From CAMLDH01 sp966250375 (lineage in GTDB: Bacteria > Pseudomonadota > Gammaproteobacteria > Burkholderiales > Burkholderiaceae_D), in contig CBINHE010000037.1 in NCBI GenBank assembly GCA_966250375.1, positions 1 through 39,463 on the forward strand: a stretch of DNA of 39,463 nucleotides, given 5' to 3'. A program made the position numbers and the translations under genes. Positions 7,598-16,415 of the stretch are shown one piece after another. The first letter of the stretch is position 1. Each line of letters starts with the position of its first letter. The notes beneath the pieces were generated by a model, which made no database searches, was not told the DNA's origin, and saw nothing but the letters and a program-made list of their open reading frames with translations.

Positions 7598-8731
7598 ATG
7601 TCATTCATTCGTTTTTTACCCAAATTGAAAAATATCCGCCGGCTATTCGCATGCGTTTTGCTGCTCGCCGCCGGCACCATGCCTGCACAAGCGGAGCGAT
7701 TGAAGGAACTGATCAGCATCCAGGGCGTACGCGACAATCCGTTGATCGGCTACGGCCTGATGGTTGGTCTCGACGGCAGCGGCGACCAGACCCAGCAGAC
7801 ACCGTTTACGACGCAGAGCCTGAACAACATGCTGTCGCAGCTCGGGGTCTCGGTGGCGCCAGGCACCAGCATGCAGCTCAAGAATGTCGCGGCGGTCATG
7901 GTCACCGCGACCCTGCCGCCGTTCGCGCGTCCCGGTCAAAACATCGACGTCACCGTGTCGTCAATGGGTAATGCCAAGAGTCTGCGCGGCGGCACCTTGC
8001 TGATGACGCCGTTGAAGGGCGCCGATGGGATGGTATATGCGGTCGCACAGGGCAATATGGTGGTCGGCGGTGCCGGTGCTTCGGCCAATGGTACCAAGGT
8101 ACAAGTCAATCAACTCAGCTCCGGGCGCATTCCGAACGGTGCGATCGTCGAGCGTGCGGTGCCATCGCCGCTGGCTGAGGACGGCACCTTTGTGCTGGAA
8201 TTGAATACTTCCGATTTCAGCACCGTGCAACGGGCAGTGGAGGCGATCAATCGGAGCTTCGGGCGAGATATTGCCAGCGCTATTGATGCACGCATGATCA
8301 AGGTGACTGCGCCGGCCCAGCCGGAGGAACGCGTCGGCTTTCTGGCGCGAATCGAAAATCTCGACGTGATACCGGCACAGGCGGTCGCCAAAGTGATTAT
8401 CAACGCGCGCACCGGCTCCGTGGTGATGAATCAGGTCGTCAGGGTGCAGGATTGCGCGATAGCGCACGGTAATCTGAGCGTGGTGATCAATACGCAACCG
8501 ACGGTTAGCCAGCCGAACCCTTTTTCCGGCGGCAGTACCGTTGTCGCTCCGGTTTCGCAGATCCAAATGAGTCAAGCCGGCAGTGCGCTGCAAATGGTGC
8601 GCAGCGGCGCTTCGCTGGCGGAAGTGGTAAAGGGATTGAACACGCTCGGCGCCAATCCGCAGGACTTGGTGTCGATTCTGCAGGCAATGAAAGCTGCCGG
8701 TGCGTTGCGCGCCGAGCTTGAAGTTATCTGA
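7598..8731 (+). CDS. flgI: Flagellar P-ring protein FlgI
   Basis: FlgI forms the P ring around the rod in the peptidoglycan layer; its assembly needs FlgA. The 377-residue product has a Sec signal peptide (LFACVLLLAAGTMPAQA) with cleavage before ERLKELISIQGVRDNPLIGYGLMVGLDGSGDQT, the family hallmark. The C terminus has ASLAEVVKGLNTLGANPQDLVSILQAMKAAGALRAELEVI, also typical. It follows flgH by 12 bases and precedes flgJ by 8. The ribosome binding site is poor, so coupling to flgH is likely. Confidence 0.97.
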   Translation: MSFIRFLPKLKNIRRLFACVLLLAAGTMPAQAERLKELISIQGVRDNPLIGYGLMVGLDGSGDQTQQTPFTTQSLNNMLSQLGVSVAPGTSMQLKNVAAVMVTATLPPFARPGQNIDVTVSSMGNAKSLRGGTLLMTPLKGADGMVYAVAQGNMVVGGAGASANGTKVQVNQLSSGRIPNGAIVERAVPSPLAEDGTFVLELNTSDFSTVQRAVEAINRSFGRDIASAIDARMIKVTAPAQPEERVGFLARIENLDVIPAQAVAKVIINARTGSVVMNQVVRVQDCAIAHGNLSVVINTQPTVSQPNPFSGGSTVVAPVSQIQMSQAGSALQMVRSGASLAEVVKGLNTLGANPQDLVSILQAMKAAGALRAELEVI

Positions 8732-8739
8732 GGTAGCGC

Positions 8740-9696
8740 ATGAGCGTCCCAGGCCCAGCCAATCTCGCCGCCAGTACCGTCAATAGCGCCGGTGCCGGCA
8801 CGCTCGATCAGCGCTTTGCGCTCGATGTGCAAGGGGTCGATGCACTGCGTCGGGTCGCGCGCACAGCGCCGGAACAAGCCTTGAAGCAAGTGTCGCGGCA
8901 GTTCGAGGCGGTATTCATGCAGATGGTCTTGAAAAGCATGCGTGAAGCCACGCCTTCCGACGGGCTGCTCGACAGCCAGCAGACCAAAATGTACACGTCG
9001 ATGCTGGACCAGCAACTGACGCAGAGCCTGTCCGGCAAAGGACTCGGTTTGGCCGAGGCGATGTATGCCCAGTTGAGCCGTAATATCGCTGCCAGCCAGC
9101 CGCAAGGGCAGGATGCGTCTGCCGCCGATAACATGAAAATGCCGGAGGCGCCTCTCTCGGCACCGATCGCGGCGCCGGTGCCCAATCTTTCTTTCTACGA
9201 GGCCGCCGCCGACCGGCCGACACGCAGTCTCGGTCCAACCGCGCCTGCGCATATCGAACAATTTGTCGCCCGCATGGCAGGGCCGGCGCAAGCCGCGAGC
9301 CGAGCTGCCGGCGTGCCGGCGCAACTGATTCTGGCGCAGGCGGCGCTGGAATCGGGCTGGGGGCGGCGTGAGATTCGCGGCGGAGATGGCAGCCAGAGCT
9401 ACAACCTGTTCGGCATCAAGGCAGACCGGAACTGGAAAGGACCGGTAGTCGAAGCCACCACCACCGAATATATCGATGGCGTGCCGCACCGCACGGTGGC
9501 CGCGTTCCGCGCTTATGGTTCGTATGAGGAGGCATTCACCGATTACGTGCGCTTTTTGGCCACCAACCCGCGCTATGCGCAAGTGCTGACCGCGCGCGAC
9601 CCGGCCGAAGCCGCATACGGATTGCAGCGTGCCGGCTATGCGACCGATCCGGAATACGGCGGCAAGCTGGTGCGCATCATGAAGCAGATGACCTAA
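8740..9696 (+). CDS. flgJ: Rod cap / peptidoglycan hydrolase FlgJ
   Basis: FlgJ caps the growing rod and, in beta- and gammaproteobacteria, digests peptidoglycan so the rod can pass. Residues about 1-120 are the rod-scaffold domain (QFEAVFMQMVLKSMREATPSDGLLDSQQ and MYTSMLDQQLTQSLSGKGLGLAEAM). Residues about 160-318 are a glucosaminidase-type hydrolase domain with AQLILAQAALESGWGRREI, in which Glu204 is the probable catalytic acid. YNLFGIKADRNWKG and the aromatic YVRFLATNPRYAQVL follow. The dual-domain form is intact at 318 residues. It closes the first flg transcription block, followed at once by a REP-like palindrome. Confidence 0.96.
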   Translation: MSVPGPANLAASTVNSAGAGTLDQRFALDVQGVDALRRVARTAPEQALKQVSRQFEAVFMQMVLKSMREATPSDGLLDSQQTKMYTSMLDQQLTQSLSGKGLGLAEAMYAQLSRNIAASQPQGQDASAADNMKMPEAPLSAPIAAPVPNLSFYEAAADRPTRSLGPTAPAHIEQFVARMAGPAQAASRAAGVPAQLILAQAALESGWGRREIRGGDGSQSYNLFGIKADRNWKGPVVEATTTEYIDGVPHRTVAAFRAYGSYEEAFTDYVRFLATNPRYAQVLTARDPAEAAYGLQRAGYATDPEYGGKLVRIMKQMT

Positions 9697-9715
9697 GCAA
9701 CTGGTCAAAAGTAAG

Positions 9716-9778
9716 GTAGGGTGCGCCCCGCGCACCAAGTGCTCTTGCGACGGTATCGGTGCGCGGGGCGCACCCTAC
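9716..9778. repeat. REP-like perfect palindrome downstream of flgJ
   Basis: Arms 9716-9736 and 9758-9778 are perfect 21-bp inverted repeats (GTAGGGTGCGCCCCGCGCACC) with a 21-nt loop. No T-run follows, so it is not a standard Rho-independent terminator. GC-rich palindromes beginning GTAGGGTGCGC are a repeat type I associate with beta/gammaproteobacterial intergenic regions (from memory, not checked). It may protect the 3' end of the flgB-flgJ mRNA. Confidence 0.8.
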
Positions 9779-9863
9779 AGTGATTTGCAATTCGCTCTAA
9801 AAAGGCCACGCGCCGCCAAATCCCCTCAGTTATTACTGGGCGAAATAAATTCGGTACACGCAC

Positions 9864-9890
9864 TCAAGTTTTTGGCAACACAGCCGTTAT
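9864..9890 (+). promoter_or_regulatory. FliA (sigma-28) promoter of flgKL
   Basis: TCAAGTTT (9864-9871), an 11-base spacer and GCCGTTAT (9883-9890) match the sigma-28 layout, and the -10 is identical to that in front of flgM. It lies 71 bases upstream of flgK, consistent with separate class 3 transcription of the hook-filament junction genes. Confidence 0.82.
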
Positions 9891-9961
9891 TTGTAAAGTG
9901 GGCGCTCAAACCGGGTGCCGGACGTGATTCCAGCGGTTGTTTTTTTTAAGGAACGAGGTTT

Positions 9962-11938
9962 ATGTCAAACTCGATGTTTTATACGGGCCTCAGCGGCTTG
10001 AATGTTGCGCAGGGCGCGCTAGTGACCACCGGACACAACACGGCAAATGTGAATACGCCAGGTTACCGGCGTCAGACCGCAAATATTTCATCGAGCGGCG
10101 GGCTTTTGCAACCAAACGTCGGTTTTTTTGGAAACGGCTCGCATGTCGACTCGGTGACACGCAACTACAACGGTTTTTTGGCCACCCAATTGAACCAGGC
10201 GCAATCCTTGAATGAAGCGCTGACCAGTTACTCTTCCCAGATCACTCAGGTCGACGACATGCTGGCCAGCCAGACCTCCGGCTTGGCGCCGCTGATGCAA
10301 AATTTCTTTGCCGACGTCCAAGGTGTTGCGAATGTGCCGGCGGATTCGGCTGCGCGTCAGCAAATGATCAACGCGGCACAGTCGATGACCAATCAGTTCC
10401 GCTCGATGAGCCAGCATCTGACCGACCTCAACTCCGGCGTCAATCAGCAGATCGAAACCAATGCAGAGCATATTAATGTGTTTTCGGACCAGATCGCCAA
10501 CCTGAACAAGCAGATTGCATTGCTGAGCGGCGCCGGCGATGGGCAGCCACCCAACGACCTGCTTGATCAGCGTGATCAACTTGTAAACGATCTTAGCAAG
10601 CTGATCGGCACCAAGGTCGTGGTGCAGGATGGCGGACAGTACAACGTATTTATCGGTAACGGCCAAACGCTGGTGCTTGGCAACGTAGCTTACCAATTGC
10701 AGGCGGTCACGTCTGCCGTCGATCCGAGCCGTAAGTCGATAGCGGTGGTTGGCGCCAGCGGCACTTCTATCGAGCTCAAGGACAGCGCACTGACCGGTGG
10801 TACGCTTGGTGGGCTGCTTCAATTCCGCACCGAGACACTGGTGGCTGCGCAAAACTCGATCGGACGCATTGCGATCGCGCTGTCCGATAGTTTTAACGCG
10901 CAGCATAATTTGGGCATCGATTTGAACGGTGCGCTCGGACAGGATTTCTTTTCGCAAGCCAGTCCCAGCACCCTTCCGAACGCCAGGAATAAAGGCACTT
11001 TACTGCTGGATGCGACCTTTTCCGACACTGCGCAACTGACCATCAGCGATTACACGGTTGAGGTCAACGCTGGCGGAAATTATGTGTTGACGCGTCTGTC
11101 CGATAAACAGGTGCTCAGCCCTGTGGGCGGCTACACCAATGCCGATTTCCCCCTCACTTTCGACGGCATTACGCTGGCGCAAGTGGTACCTGTAGGCGCC
11201 GCGCAGCCCGGCGATTCATTTCTGGTTCAGCCGACCGGCAGCGGTGCACGCGATTTCGACGTGCTTATCACCGATGTCGCTCAAGTGGCAGCCGCTGCAC
11301 CTATCGTCACCGGCAACGTTGCCAGCAACAAAGGTAGCGGCGTGATCAATGCCGGTTCGGTGGATGCTGCCTATCTGGCCGCGCCGCTTGCTGCTCCCGT
11401 GACGCTCAGCTATGCATCCGCCACCACTGACTTGTCCGGCTTTCCGGCTCTCTCCCCTGTCACGGTAACGCTGCCTAACGGTACCGCGACCACCTATGCT
11501 GCCGGCGCCTCAGTGCCGTACACGTCAGGCGCGACGATCAGTTTCGACGGCATCACCGTCACCCTCAGCGGTGCCCCGGCGAACGGGGACACCTTCACTA
11601 TCGGGCCGAACACAGGGGGTGTATCCGATGGTCGCAATGCATTGCTGCTGGGCGCATTGCCATTACAAAAAACCATAGGCGGCAGTACCGCGACCTTCAA
11701 CGACGCTTATGCCCAACTGATCAGCAACGTCGGCAACAAGGCGCAGCAGATCAATATCTCCAGTAGTGCGCAGACTAGCTTGGTTGCGCAAATCCGTTTT
11801 GCCGACCAGTCGGCAACGGGTGTCAACCAGGACGAAGAAACCGCGAACCTGCTGATGTTCCAGCAGATGTATCAAGCCAATGCCAAGGTGATTCAGACCG
11901 CATCGACGATATTCGACGCGGTGCTGGCCCTCCGTTAA
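9962..11938 (+). CDS. flgK: Hook-filament junction protein FlgK (HAP1)
   Basis: FlgK is the first of the two junction proteins between hook and filament. The 658-residue product begins SMFYTGLSGLNVAQGALVTTGHNTANVNTPGYRRQ, the D0 motif with the NTPGYxRQ signature. It ends in VNQDEETANLLMFQQMYQANAKVIQTASTIFDAVLALR, the C-terminal D0 helix. Around residues 440-590 is a Thr/Ala/Gly-rich beta region that likely forms the surface-exposed variable domains. It is transcribed from the sigma-28 promoter at 9864-9890 and its chaperone would be FlgN. flgL follows after 30 bases. Confidence 0.96.
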   Translation: MSNSMFYTGLSGLNVAQGALVTTGHNTANVNTPGYRRQTANISSSGGLLQPNVGFFGNGSHVDSVTRNYNGFLATQLNQAQSLNEALTSYSSQITQVDDMLASQTSGLAPLMQNFFADVQGVANVPADSAARQQMINAAQSMTNQFRSMSQHLTDLNSGVNQQIETNAEHINVFSDQIANLNKQIALLSGAGDGQPPNDLLDQRDQLVNDLSKLIGTKVVVQDGGQYNVFIGNGQTLVLGNVAYQLQAVTSAVDPSRKSIAVVGASGTSIELKDSALTGGTLGGLLQFRTETLVAAQNSIGRIAIALSDSFNAQHNLGIDLNGALGQDFFSQASPSTLPNARNKGTLLLDATFSDTAQLTISDYTVEVNAGGNYVLTRLSDKQVLSPVGGYTNADFPLTFDGITLAQVVPVGAAQPGDSFLVQPTGSGARDFDVLITDVAQVAAAAPIVTGNVASNKGSGVINAGSVDAAYLAAPLAAPVTLSYASATTDLSGFPALSPVTVTLPNGTATTYAAGASVPYTSGATISFDGITVTLSGAPANGDTFTIGPNTGGVSDGRNALLLGALPLQKTIGGSTATFNDAYAQLISNVGNKAQQINISSSAQTSLVAQIRFADQSATGVNQDEETANLLMFQQMYQANAKVIQTASTIFDAVLALR

Positions 11939-11968
11939 AGTTTCAAGCGTATCGCCCAGGAGATAATG

Positions 11969-13186
11969 ATGCGTATCAGTACTCAGTCGTTTTACGAAAC
12001 AAACCTGTCCGGCATGAATTCGCAGGCGGTCAAGCTGTTGCGCGTACAGCAGCAGATCAGTTCGGGCAGCAAGATTCTGGTGCCGTCCGATGATCCTGTC
12101 GGCTCCACCCGTGCGCTTGCCGTTTCCCAATCGATTGCGCAGGGCGATCAGTATGCGGGCAGCCGTGCGCAAGCCAAGCATATGTTGTCGCTCACCGAAA
12201 ACGCAATGAAGAGCGCGACCTCATTGCTGCAGGACGTCAAGGAGCAGATAGTGGCAGCCGGCAATGGCACGCTATCGGATGCCGATCGGACGACGCTTGC
12301 CACTACGCTGCAAAGCAGGTTCGACCAGTTGCTCAGCCTCGCCAATGCCGACGATGGCAACGGCCAGTTCCTGTTTGCCGGTTTCAAGAGCAGCACACCG
12401 CCGTTCGTCCAGCAGGCCAATGGCAGCGTCCTGTATATCGGCGACGAGGGGCAGCGCATGATGCAGGTTGATGTATCACGGCAAATGGCCGGTACCGACA
12501 CTGGCCGCAGTATTTTCCAAGAAGTGCGGGGCGGCACCAGCTACGTCACTTCGTCCAACAGCGCCAATACCGGTACCGGCGTGTTCGGCCCGGTAGCGAC
12601 GGTTGACGGCACCGATCCGAATTACGGGAATGATTTCGTAATCAGCTTTGCCGGCGGCAATTATTCTGTCACGGATGCCAATACGCTGGCCGTTATCGTC
12701 CCGCCAACTGCGTATTCGTCGGGTGTGCCGATTACATTCGGCGGTGTGCAACTCACGATTACCGGTACGCCGGCAAACGGCGACAGCTTCAACGTGACAA
12801 CCACTCAGAATGCCGGGACCGACATGTTCCAGGCACTTGGCGATATCATTACGGCGCTGAAAAATCCAGTCTACAGCGGCGGCACTCCTGCCGACCAGGC
12901 GCAGTTGTTGAATGGACTCAGTACCGGTAACCGAAAAATGTCGAATGCGCTCAACAATGTATTGACGGTACGTGCGTCGGTCGGCTCCCGTCTGGGTGAA
13001 CTGGATGCGCTGGATGCGAGCGGACAAAGCCGCACGTTGTTCGACAAGGCTTACCTGTCGAATTTGCAGGATTTGGATTATGCGACTGCGATCTCGGAGT
13101 TCTCGCAGCGTCAGACTGCATTGCAGGCGACTCAGCAAACCTTTGTGAAAATCCAGAATATCTCGCTGCTCCAGTATTTGCGATAG
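11969..13186 (+). CDS. flgL: Hook-filament junction protein FlgL (HAP3)
   Basis: FlgL is the second junction protein, on which the filament is built. The product begins MRISTQSFYETNLSGMNSQAVKLLRVQQQISSGSKILVPSDDPVGSTRALAVSQS, a clear flagellin-like D0/D1 start. It ends with the helical YLSNLQDLDYATAISEFSQRQTALQATQQTFVKIQNISLLQYLR. Two adjacent ATGs exist at 11966 and 11969. AGGAG at 11958-11962 is only three bases from the first but six from the second, so I choose 11969 (405 residues). It ends in a 13-nt tandem repeat and a strong terminator. Confidence 0.95.
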   Translation: MRISTQSFYETNLSGMNSQAVKLLRVQQQISSGSKILVPSDDPVGSTRALAVSQSIAQGDQYAGSRAQAKHMLSLTENAMKSATSLLQDVKEQIVAAGNGTLSDADRTTLATTLQSRFDQLLSLANADDGNGQFLFAGFKSSTPPFVQQANGSVLYIGDEGQRMMQVDVSRQMAGTDTGRSIFQEVRGGTSYVTSSNSANTGTGVFGPVATVDGTDPNYGNDFVISFAGGNYSVTDANTLAVIVPPTAYSSGVPITFGGVQLTITGTPANGDSFNVTTTQNAGTDMFQALGDIITALKNPVYSGGTPADQAQLLNGLSTGNRKMSNALNNVLTVRASVGSRLGELDALDASGQSRTLFDKAYLSNLQDLDYATAISEFSQRQTALQATQQTFVKIQNISLLQYLR

Positions 13187-13190
13187 CAGG

Positions 13191-13219
13191 TAGCACTAGC
13201 AGATAGCACTAGCAGATAG
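13191..13219. repeat. Short tandem repeat after flgL
   Basis: Two perfect 13-bp units (TAGCACTAGCAGA, 13191-13203 and 13204-13216) plus a partial third stand between the flgL stop and the terminator. No function is evident; it looks like replication slippage. Confidence 0.7.
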
Positions 13220-13225
13220 TAAGAA

Positions 13226-13260
13226 AGGGGCGGAGAGTCATTTCTCCGCCCCTCTTTTTT
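13226..13260 (+). terminator. Rho-independent terminator of flgKL
   Basis: An 11-bp perfect stem (AGGGGCGGAGA at 13226-13236 with its complement at 13243-13253) has a 6-nt loop and is followed by CTTTTTT. It separates flgL from the convergent fliR gene. Confidence 0.93.
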
Positions 13261-13401
13261 AATCTGCCACCCGCGTAAATTTATTGCAATCTGGTCGCTA
13301 TTTTCTTGTGGGGGCGGGCCATCCTTGCAGGACGCGCACTGGCTTGCAAGCCGTGCAGTTCCACGGGCAACCGTAAAGTCTAGTTGACGCACCAGCCATG
13401 C
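13261..13401. other. Convergent flgL/fliR intergenic remainder
   Basis: This short stretch lies between the terminator and the fliR stop codon. I see no gene, and no clear minus-strand terminator for fliR. Confidence 0.4.
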
Positions 13402-14196
13402 TTACGGACGCAAAGCTTGCAGTACATTCTGCATCGTCGTCAGACCAACCGCGAATTGACGCTCCAGAAATGGGGCCAAGTGGTACATCTGTAGTTGCAT
13501 CAGGATGATGCCGGCCAGCAGGGTCAGCGGAAAGCCGACTGCAAAAATGCTGAGCTGCGGGGAGGCGCGATTGAGCAGGCCCATCGCCAAGTTGATTATC
13601 AGCAGCGCGGTCACCAATGGTAGAGCGAGCATCAGACCGGCGGTAAAGACCGCGGAACCGGCTCCTACCAGCACGCGCCAGCCGGTAGCCGATAGGGGCG
13701 CATCGGCAATCGGCAGTGCATGGAAACTCTCTGCCAGAGTCGCGATCATCATCAGATGCATATCCAGCGCAAGATAAATCATCATCGCCATTGCATTGAG
13801 CAGCCGCGCTATGACCATGGTATTGCCGCCTGCAGTCGGGTCAAAAAAGGAGGCGAAGGACAGGCCCATCTGCAAACCTGTAAATTCGCCCGCCGCCTGC
13901 ACTGCAGCGAACACCAGGCGCATTGCAAATCCCATTGCGGCGCCGATCAGTATTTGTTGAATCAGTATCCAGAGGCTTGCTACGGAGACCAAGGGGATGG
14001 TGGGCATGGGGTCAAGAGTCGGGCTGATTGCGATTGCCAGCAGCGCCGCCAATCCGATCTTGAGTTGTCGCTGTACCACGCCTTCGCTGAATACCGGCGC
14101 GGTGCCAATCAGCGCCAGCATGCGCACGAATGGCCATAGAAATGCCACTATCCAGGCGCTGAGTTGCGCCGACGTGACGGAAAAATGCGGGGTCAT
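13402..14196 (-). CDS. fliR: Flagellar export gate protein FliR
   Basis: FliR is an inner-membrane component of the FliPQR type III export gate. With the ATG at 14196 the product has 264 residues, the normal length. Its hydrophobic segments include SAWIVAFLWPFVRMLALIGTAP, the family-typical GEFTGLQMGLSFASFFDPTAGGNT, and VTALLIINLAMGLLNRASPQLSIFAVGFPLTLLAG. The frame extends further upstream to 14265, but that would overlap fliQ by 70 bases; at 14196 the start overlaps the fliQ stop by one base (ATGA). It is the last gene of the fliF-R run. Confidence 0.96.
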   Translation of the reverse strand: MTPHFSVTSAQLSAWIVAFLWPFVRMLALIGTAPVFSEGVVQRQLKIGLAALLAIAISPTLDPMPTIPLVSVASLWILIQQILIGAAMGFAMRLVFAAVQAAGEFTGLQMGLSFASFFDPTAGGNTMVIARLLNAMAMMIYLALDMHLMMIATLAESFHALPIADAPLSATGWRVLVGAGSAVFTAGLMLALPLVTALLIINLAMGLLNRASPQLSIFAVGFPLTLLAGIILMQLQMYHLAPFLERQFAVGLTTMQNVLQALRP

Positions 14197-14465
14197 CAGC
14201 CAACCAGATGAGGAATGCCCGAAAACAGTTGGCGCATGTAATCGAGAATCACGCTTAACATCCATGGGCCGGCAATCACCAGCGTCGCCATTACTGCAAG
14301 CAGCTTTGGAATGAACGAGAGCGTCATTTCATTGATCTGGGTCGCCGCCTGAAAAATACTGATCAGCAAGCCAGTGATTAGCGCTGCCAGCAATAGTGGC
14401 GCGGCCAGCATCAAAGAGACTTTCATCGCCTGGTAACCGAGCGACATTACCGCTTCCGGAGTCAT
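14196..14465 (-). CDS. fliQ: Flagellar export gate protein FliQ
   Basis: FliQ is the small two-helix subunit of the export gate. The 89-residue product begins MTPEAVMSLGYQAMKVSLMLAAP and has hydrophobic helices at about residues 16-38 and 52-74 separated by FQAATQINEMTLSFIPK, the FliQ signature. It overlaps fliR. Unusually, 272 bases separate it from fliP, where a REP-like palindrome stands. AACTGAAAA-type sequence precedes the ATG without a strong ribosome binding site. Confidence 0.96.
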   Translation of the reverse strand: MTPEAVMSLGYQAMKVSLMLAAPLLLAALITGLLISIFQAATQINEMTLSFIPKLLAVMATLVIAGPWMLSVILDYMRQLFSGIPHLVG

Positions 14466-14737
14466 TTTTCAGTTCCTGGGTAGTTACGTAAAACACTAAA
14501 AATTTTGTCGCTTTTGCGGGTAAGTACTCACGCAAAAGGAATATGCTTTTGTAGGAGCGTGCCATGCCCGCGACCGTCTGTACGCGCTAACGCCGGTCGC
14601 GGGCATGGCCCGCTCTTACAACAAATATCGCACAGACATCACAATGAATTTTGTCCGGTTACTTGGTGCTACTGCGTCATCAACATGTCTATCTTCCCCT
14701 TCAAGGGGATGGGACGATCCTTGCGACACAAGTCGCC
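14466..14737. other. fliP-fliQ spacer
   Basis: This 272-bp spacer within the fliF-R operon carries the REP-like palindrome above and a small CCCC/GGGG hairpin near 14695-14709. No coding frame with family resemblance is visible. The spacer is unusual, because fliP and fliQ are normally adjacent. Confidence 0.6.
14549..14621. repeat. REP-like palindrome between fliP and fliQ
   Basis: Arms 14549-14576 and 14594-14621 pair with two mismatches. The ends read TTGTAGGAGCG and CGCTCTTACAA, and the inner part is CATGCCCGCGACCG and its complement. The GTAGGAGCG start followed by a GC-rich stem resembles REP sequences described in pseudomonads. It sits inside what is otherwise a continuous fli operon on the minus strand. 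Confidence 0.82.
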
Positions 14738-15502
14738 TCAGGTATAAAAGCTTTCCGCCAGCGCTCCAACCAGCAGTTGCCAACCATCGACCAGCACGAA
14801 CAGCATCAGCTTGAACGGTAGCGCGATTGTGGCCGGCGGCACCATCATCATACCCATCGACATCAGCACGCTGGCGACCACCAGGTCGATGATCAGGAAC
14901 GGGATAAAGATCGTGAAGCCAATCTGGAACGCGGTTTTCAATTCACTGATGATAAACGCCGGTACGAGTATTCGCAGTGAAACGTCTTCTGGCCCCTGCA
15001 TCGGCGGTGTGTGCGCCAAGCGGGCAAACAACGCCAAATCGTTTTCACGGGTCTGTTTCAGCATGAACTGTTTGAATGGCTGGACCCCGCGCTCGATTGC
15101 TTGTTCGCCAGTGATTTTATTGTCGGAAAAGGGCCGATAGGCATCGCTGTACACTTTGTCGAGTACGGGCGACATGACAAAGAAGGTGAGAAACAGCGCC
15201 AGTCCGACCAAAACCTGATTCGGCGGCGTGGATTGGGCGCCAATGGCATTGCGCAGCAGCCCCAGCACGATAACGATGCGCGTGAAACCAGTCATCGTTA
15301 GCAGTATCGTTGGCAGGAACGACAGCGAGGTCAGCAGCAGCATGGTCTGGATGCTGAGCGACCATGTCTGGCCACCGCCGGGTGTCGGGGTGCTGGTGAT
15401 ACCCGGCAGACCTTGCGCTGTTGCCAATAGCGGTAGCGCCATTGTCAACAGCACAAGCAGCCGCGCCAAGCGGCATCTTGAAAGAGCAGGGAATAAACAC
15501 AT
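14738..15502 (-). CDS. fliP: Flagellar export gate protein FliP
   Basis: FliP is the core of the export gate. The 254-residue product has a cleavable signal peptide (LARLLVLLTMALPLLATAQG). Then come the signatures LTSLSFLPTILLTMTGFTRIVIVLGLLRNAIG, the periplasmic loop with VYSDAYRPFSDNKITGEQAIE, and IGFTIFIPFLIIDLVVASVLMSMGMMMVPP. Length and order of the membrane segments are normal. The start codon overlaps the fliO stop by one base (TAATG), indicating translational coupling. Confidence 0.97.
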   Translation of the reverse strand: MCLFPALSRCRLARLLVLLTMALPLLATAQGLPGITSTPTPGGGQTWSLSIQTMLLLTSLSFLPTILLTMTGFTRIVIVLGLLRNAIGAQSTPPNQVLVGLALFLTFFVMSPVLDKVYSDAYRPFSDNKITGEQAIERGVQPFKQFMLKQTRENDLALFARLAHTPPMQGPEDVSLRILVPAFIISELKTAFQIGFTIFIPFLIIDLVVASVLMSMGMMMVPPATIALPFKLMLFVLVDGWQLLVGALAESFYT

Positions 15503-15984
15503 TAGTCTGGACGTCGTACTTTACTGAGCGACTCACGCAGTTTTTGAGAAAAGGCGCTGGCTGCCGAAGCGGCATTGCCGGCCATCGCAGATAGCTGGAT
15601 TGTCTCCACCGGCGGCAGATCCTGCGCCGGCATCGAATGCAGCGACCGGACCTGCCCCGGCGTGACGCCGAGCACCAGCCATGCGTCGCCAACTTCGACC
15701 ACCACGACGCGTTCGCGCTGCCCGACCATTGTACTGGCGACCACTTTGATCACTTGTCCCGTGCCCTGCCGCTGCAGCCCCACTCGGCGCATGACCCAGG
15801 CGCACAAAAAAACCAGCGCCAGCACGACTACCAGTCCAAAGCCGGCCTGCAGCAGGCCGGCAGCACCATATGACGGCGCCGCTTGAGTCACCGGCGTGGG
15901 TACGGTCGGCAGCGTAGCGCTGGCCGGTAAGGCTATCGATGCCAGCAGCGGCAGTAACGATTTACAGATTGAGATTGGCTTCAT
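15502..15984 (-). CDS. fliO: Flagellar export assembly protein FliO
   Basis: FliO assists assembly of the FliPQR gate. The 160-residue product has an N-terminal signal-like segment (residues 9-24). A single transmembrane helix (GLVVVLALVFLCAWVMRR, about residues 49-66) is followed by a cytoplasmic domain with GQVIKVVASTMVGQRERVVVVEVGDAWLVLGVTPGQV, which is the conserved FliO core. It overlaps fliN by four bases (ATGA) and fliP by one. FliO is poorly conserved in general, but the position is decisive. Confidence 0.93.
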   Translation of the reverse strand: MKPISICKSLLPLLASIALPASATLPTVPTPVTQAAPSYGAAGLLQAGFGLVVVLALVFLCAWVMRRVGLQRQGTGQVIKVVASTMVGQRERVVVVEVGDAWLVLGVTPGQVRSLHSMPAQDLPPVETIQLSAMAGNAASAASAFSQKLRESLSKVRRPD

Positions 15985-16415
15985 CGATTCAGTTTGTGGA
16001 TACGCTCGGATGGGGTAATGATATCGGTCAGCCGCACGCCGAACTTGTCGTTCACCACGACCACCTCGCCTTGGGCGATCAGGTAGCCGTTGATCAGTAC
16101 ATCCATCGGTGCGCCCGCCAAGGCATCCAGTTCGACCACCGATCCTTGCGCTAGTTGCAGCAAACTCTTGATGGTGATGCGAGTGTGCCCAAGTTCGGCC
16201 GTCAAGTGCACCGGGATATCCATGATCATGTCGATATCGGTTTTGATGGCGCCGGTACCTCCGCCGCTGAGCGGCTGAAACACGCTGGCGCCACTCATCA
16301 CTTGAGGCGTCTCAGGGAATGCCGGTTGCGATGCAGCCGTTTGAGCAGCAAGCGCGCTGGCCCAGTCGTCGGCGTCATCGCTGGCTTGGTCTTGTTTGTT
16401 GTCGTTGTCACTCAT
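15981..16415 (-). CDS. fliN: Flagellar motor switch protein FliN
   Basis: FliN forms the lower C ring with FliM and also docks the FliH-FliI export complex. The 144-residue product has a variable acidic N terminus (residues 1-60). A C-terminal SpoA domain follows: DIPVHLTAELGHTRITIKSLLQLAQGSVVELDALAGAPMDVLINGYLIAQGEVVVVNDKFGVRLTDI. It overlaps fliM by eight bases and fliO by four. Confidence 0.97.
   Translation of the reverse strand: MSDNDNKQDQASDDADDWASALAAQTAASQPAFPETPQVMSGASVFQPLSGGGTGAIKTDIDMIMDIPVHLTAELGHTRITIKSLLQLAQGSVVELDALAGAPMDVLINGYLIAQGEVVVVNDKFGVRLTDIITPSERIHKLNR

Noticed and set aside
9716..9778. Rho-independent terminator of flgB-flgJ
   Set aside because: The stem is perfect but no T-run follows on either strand; a REP-like role fits better.
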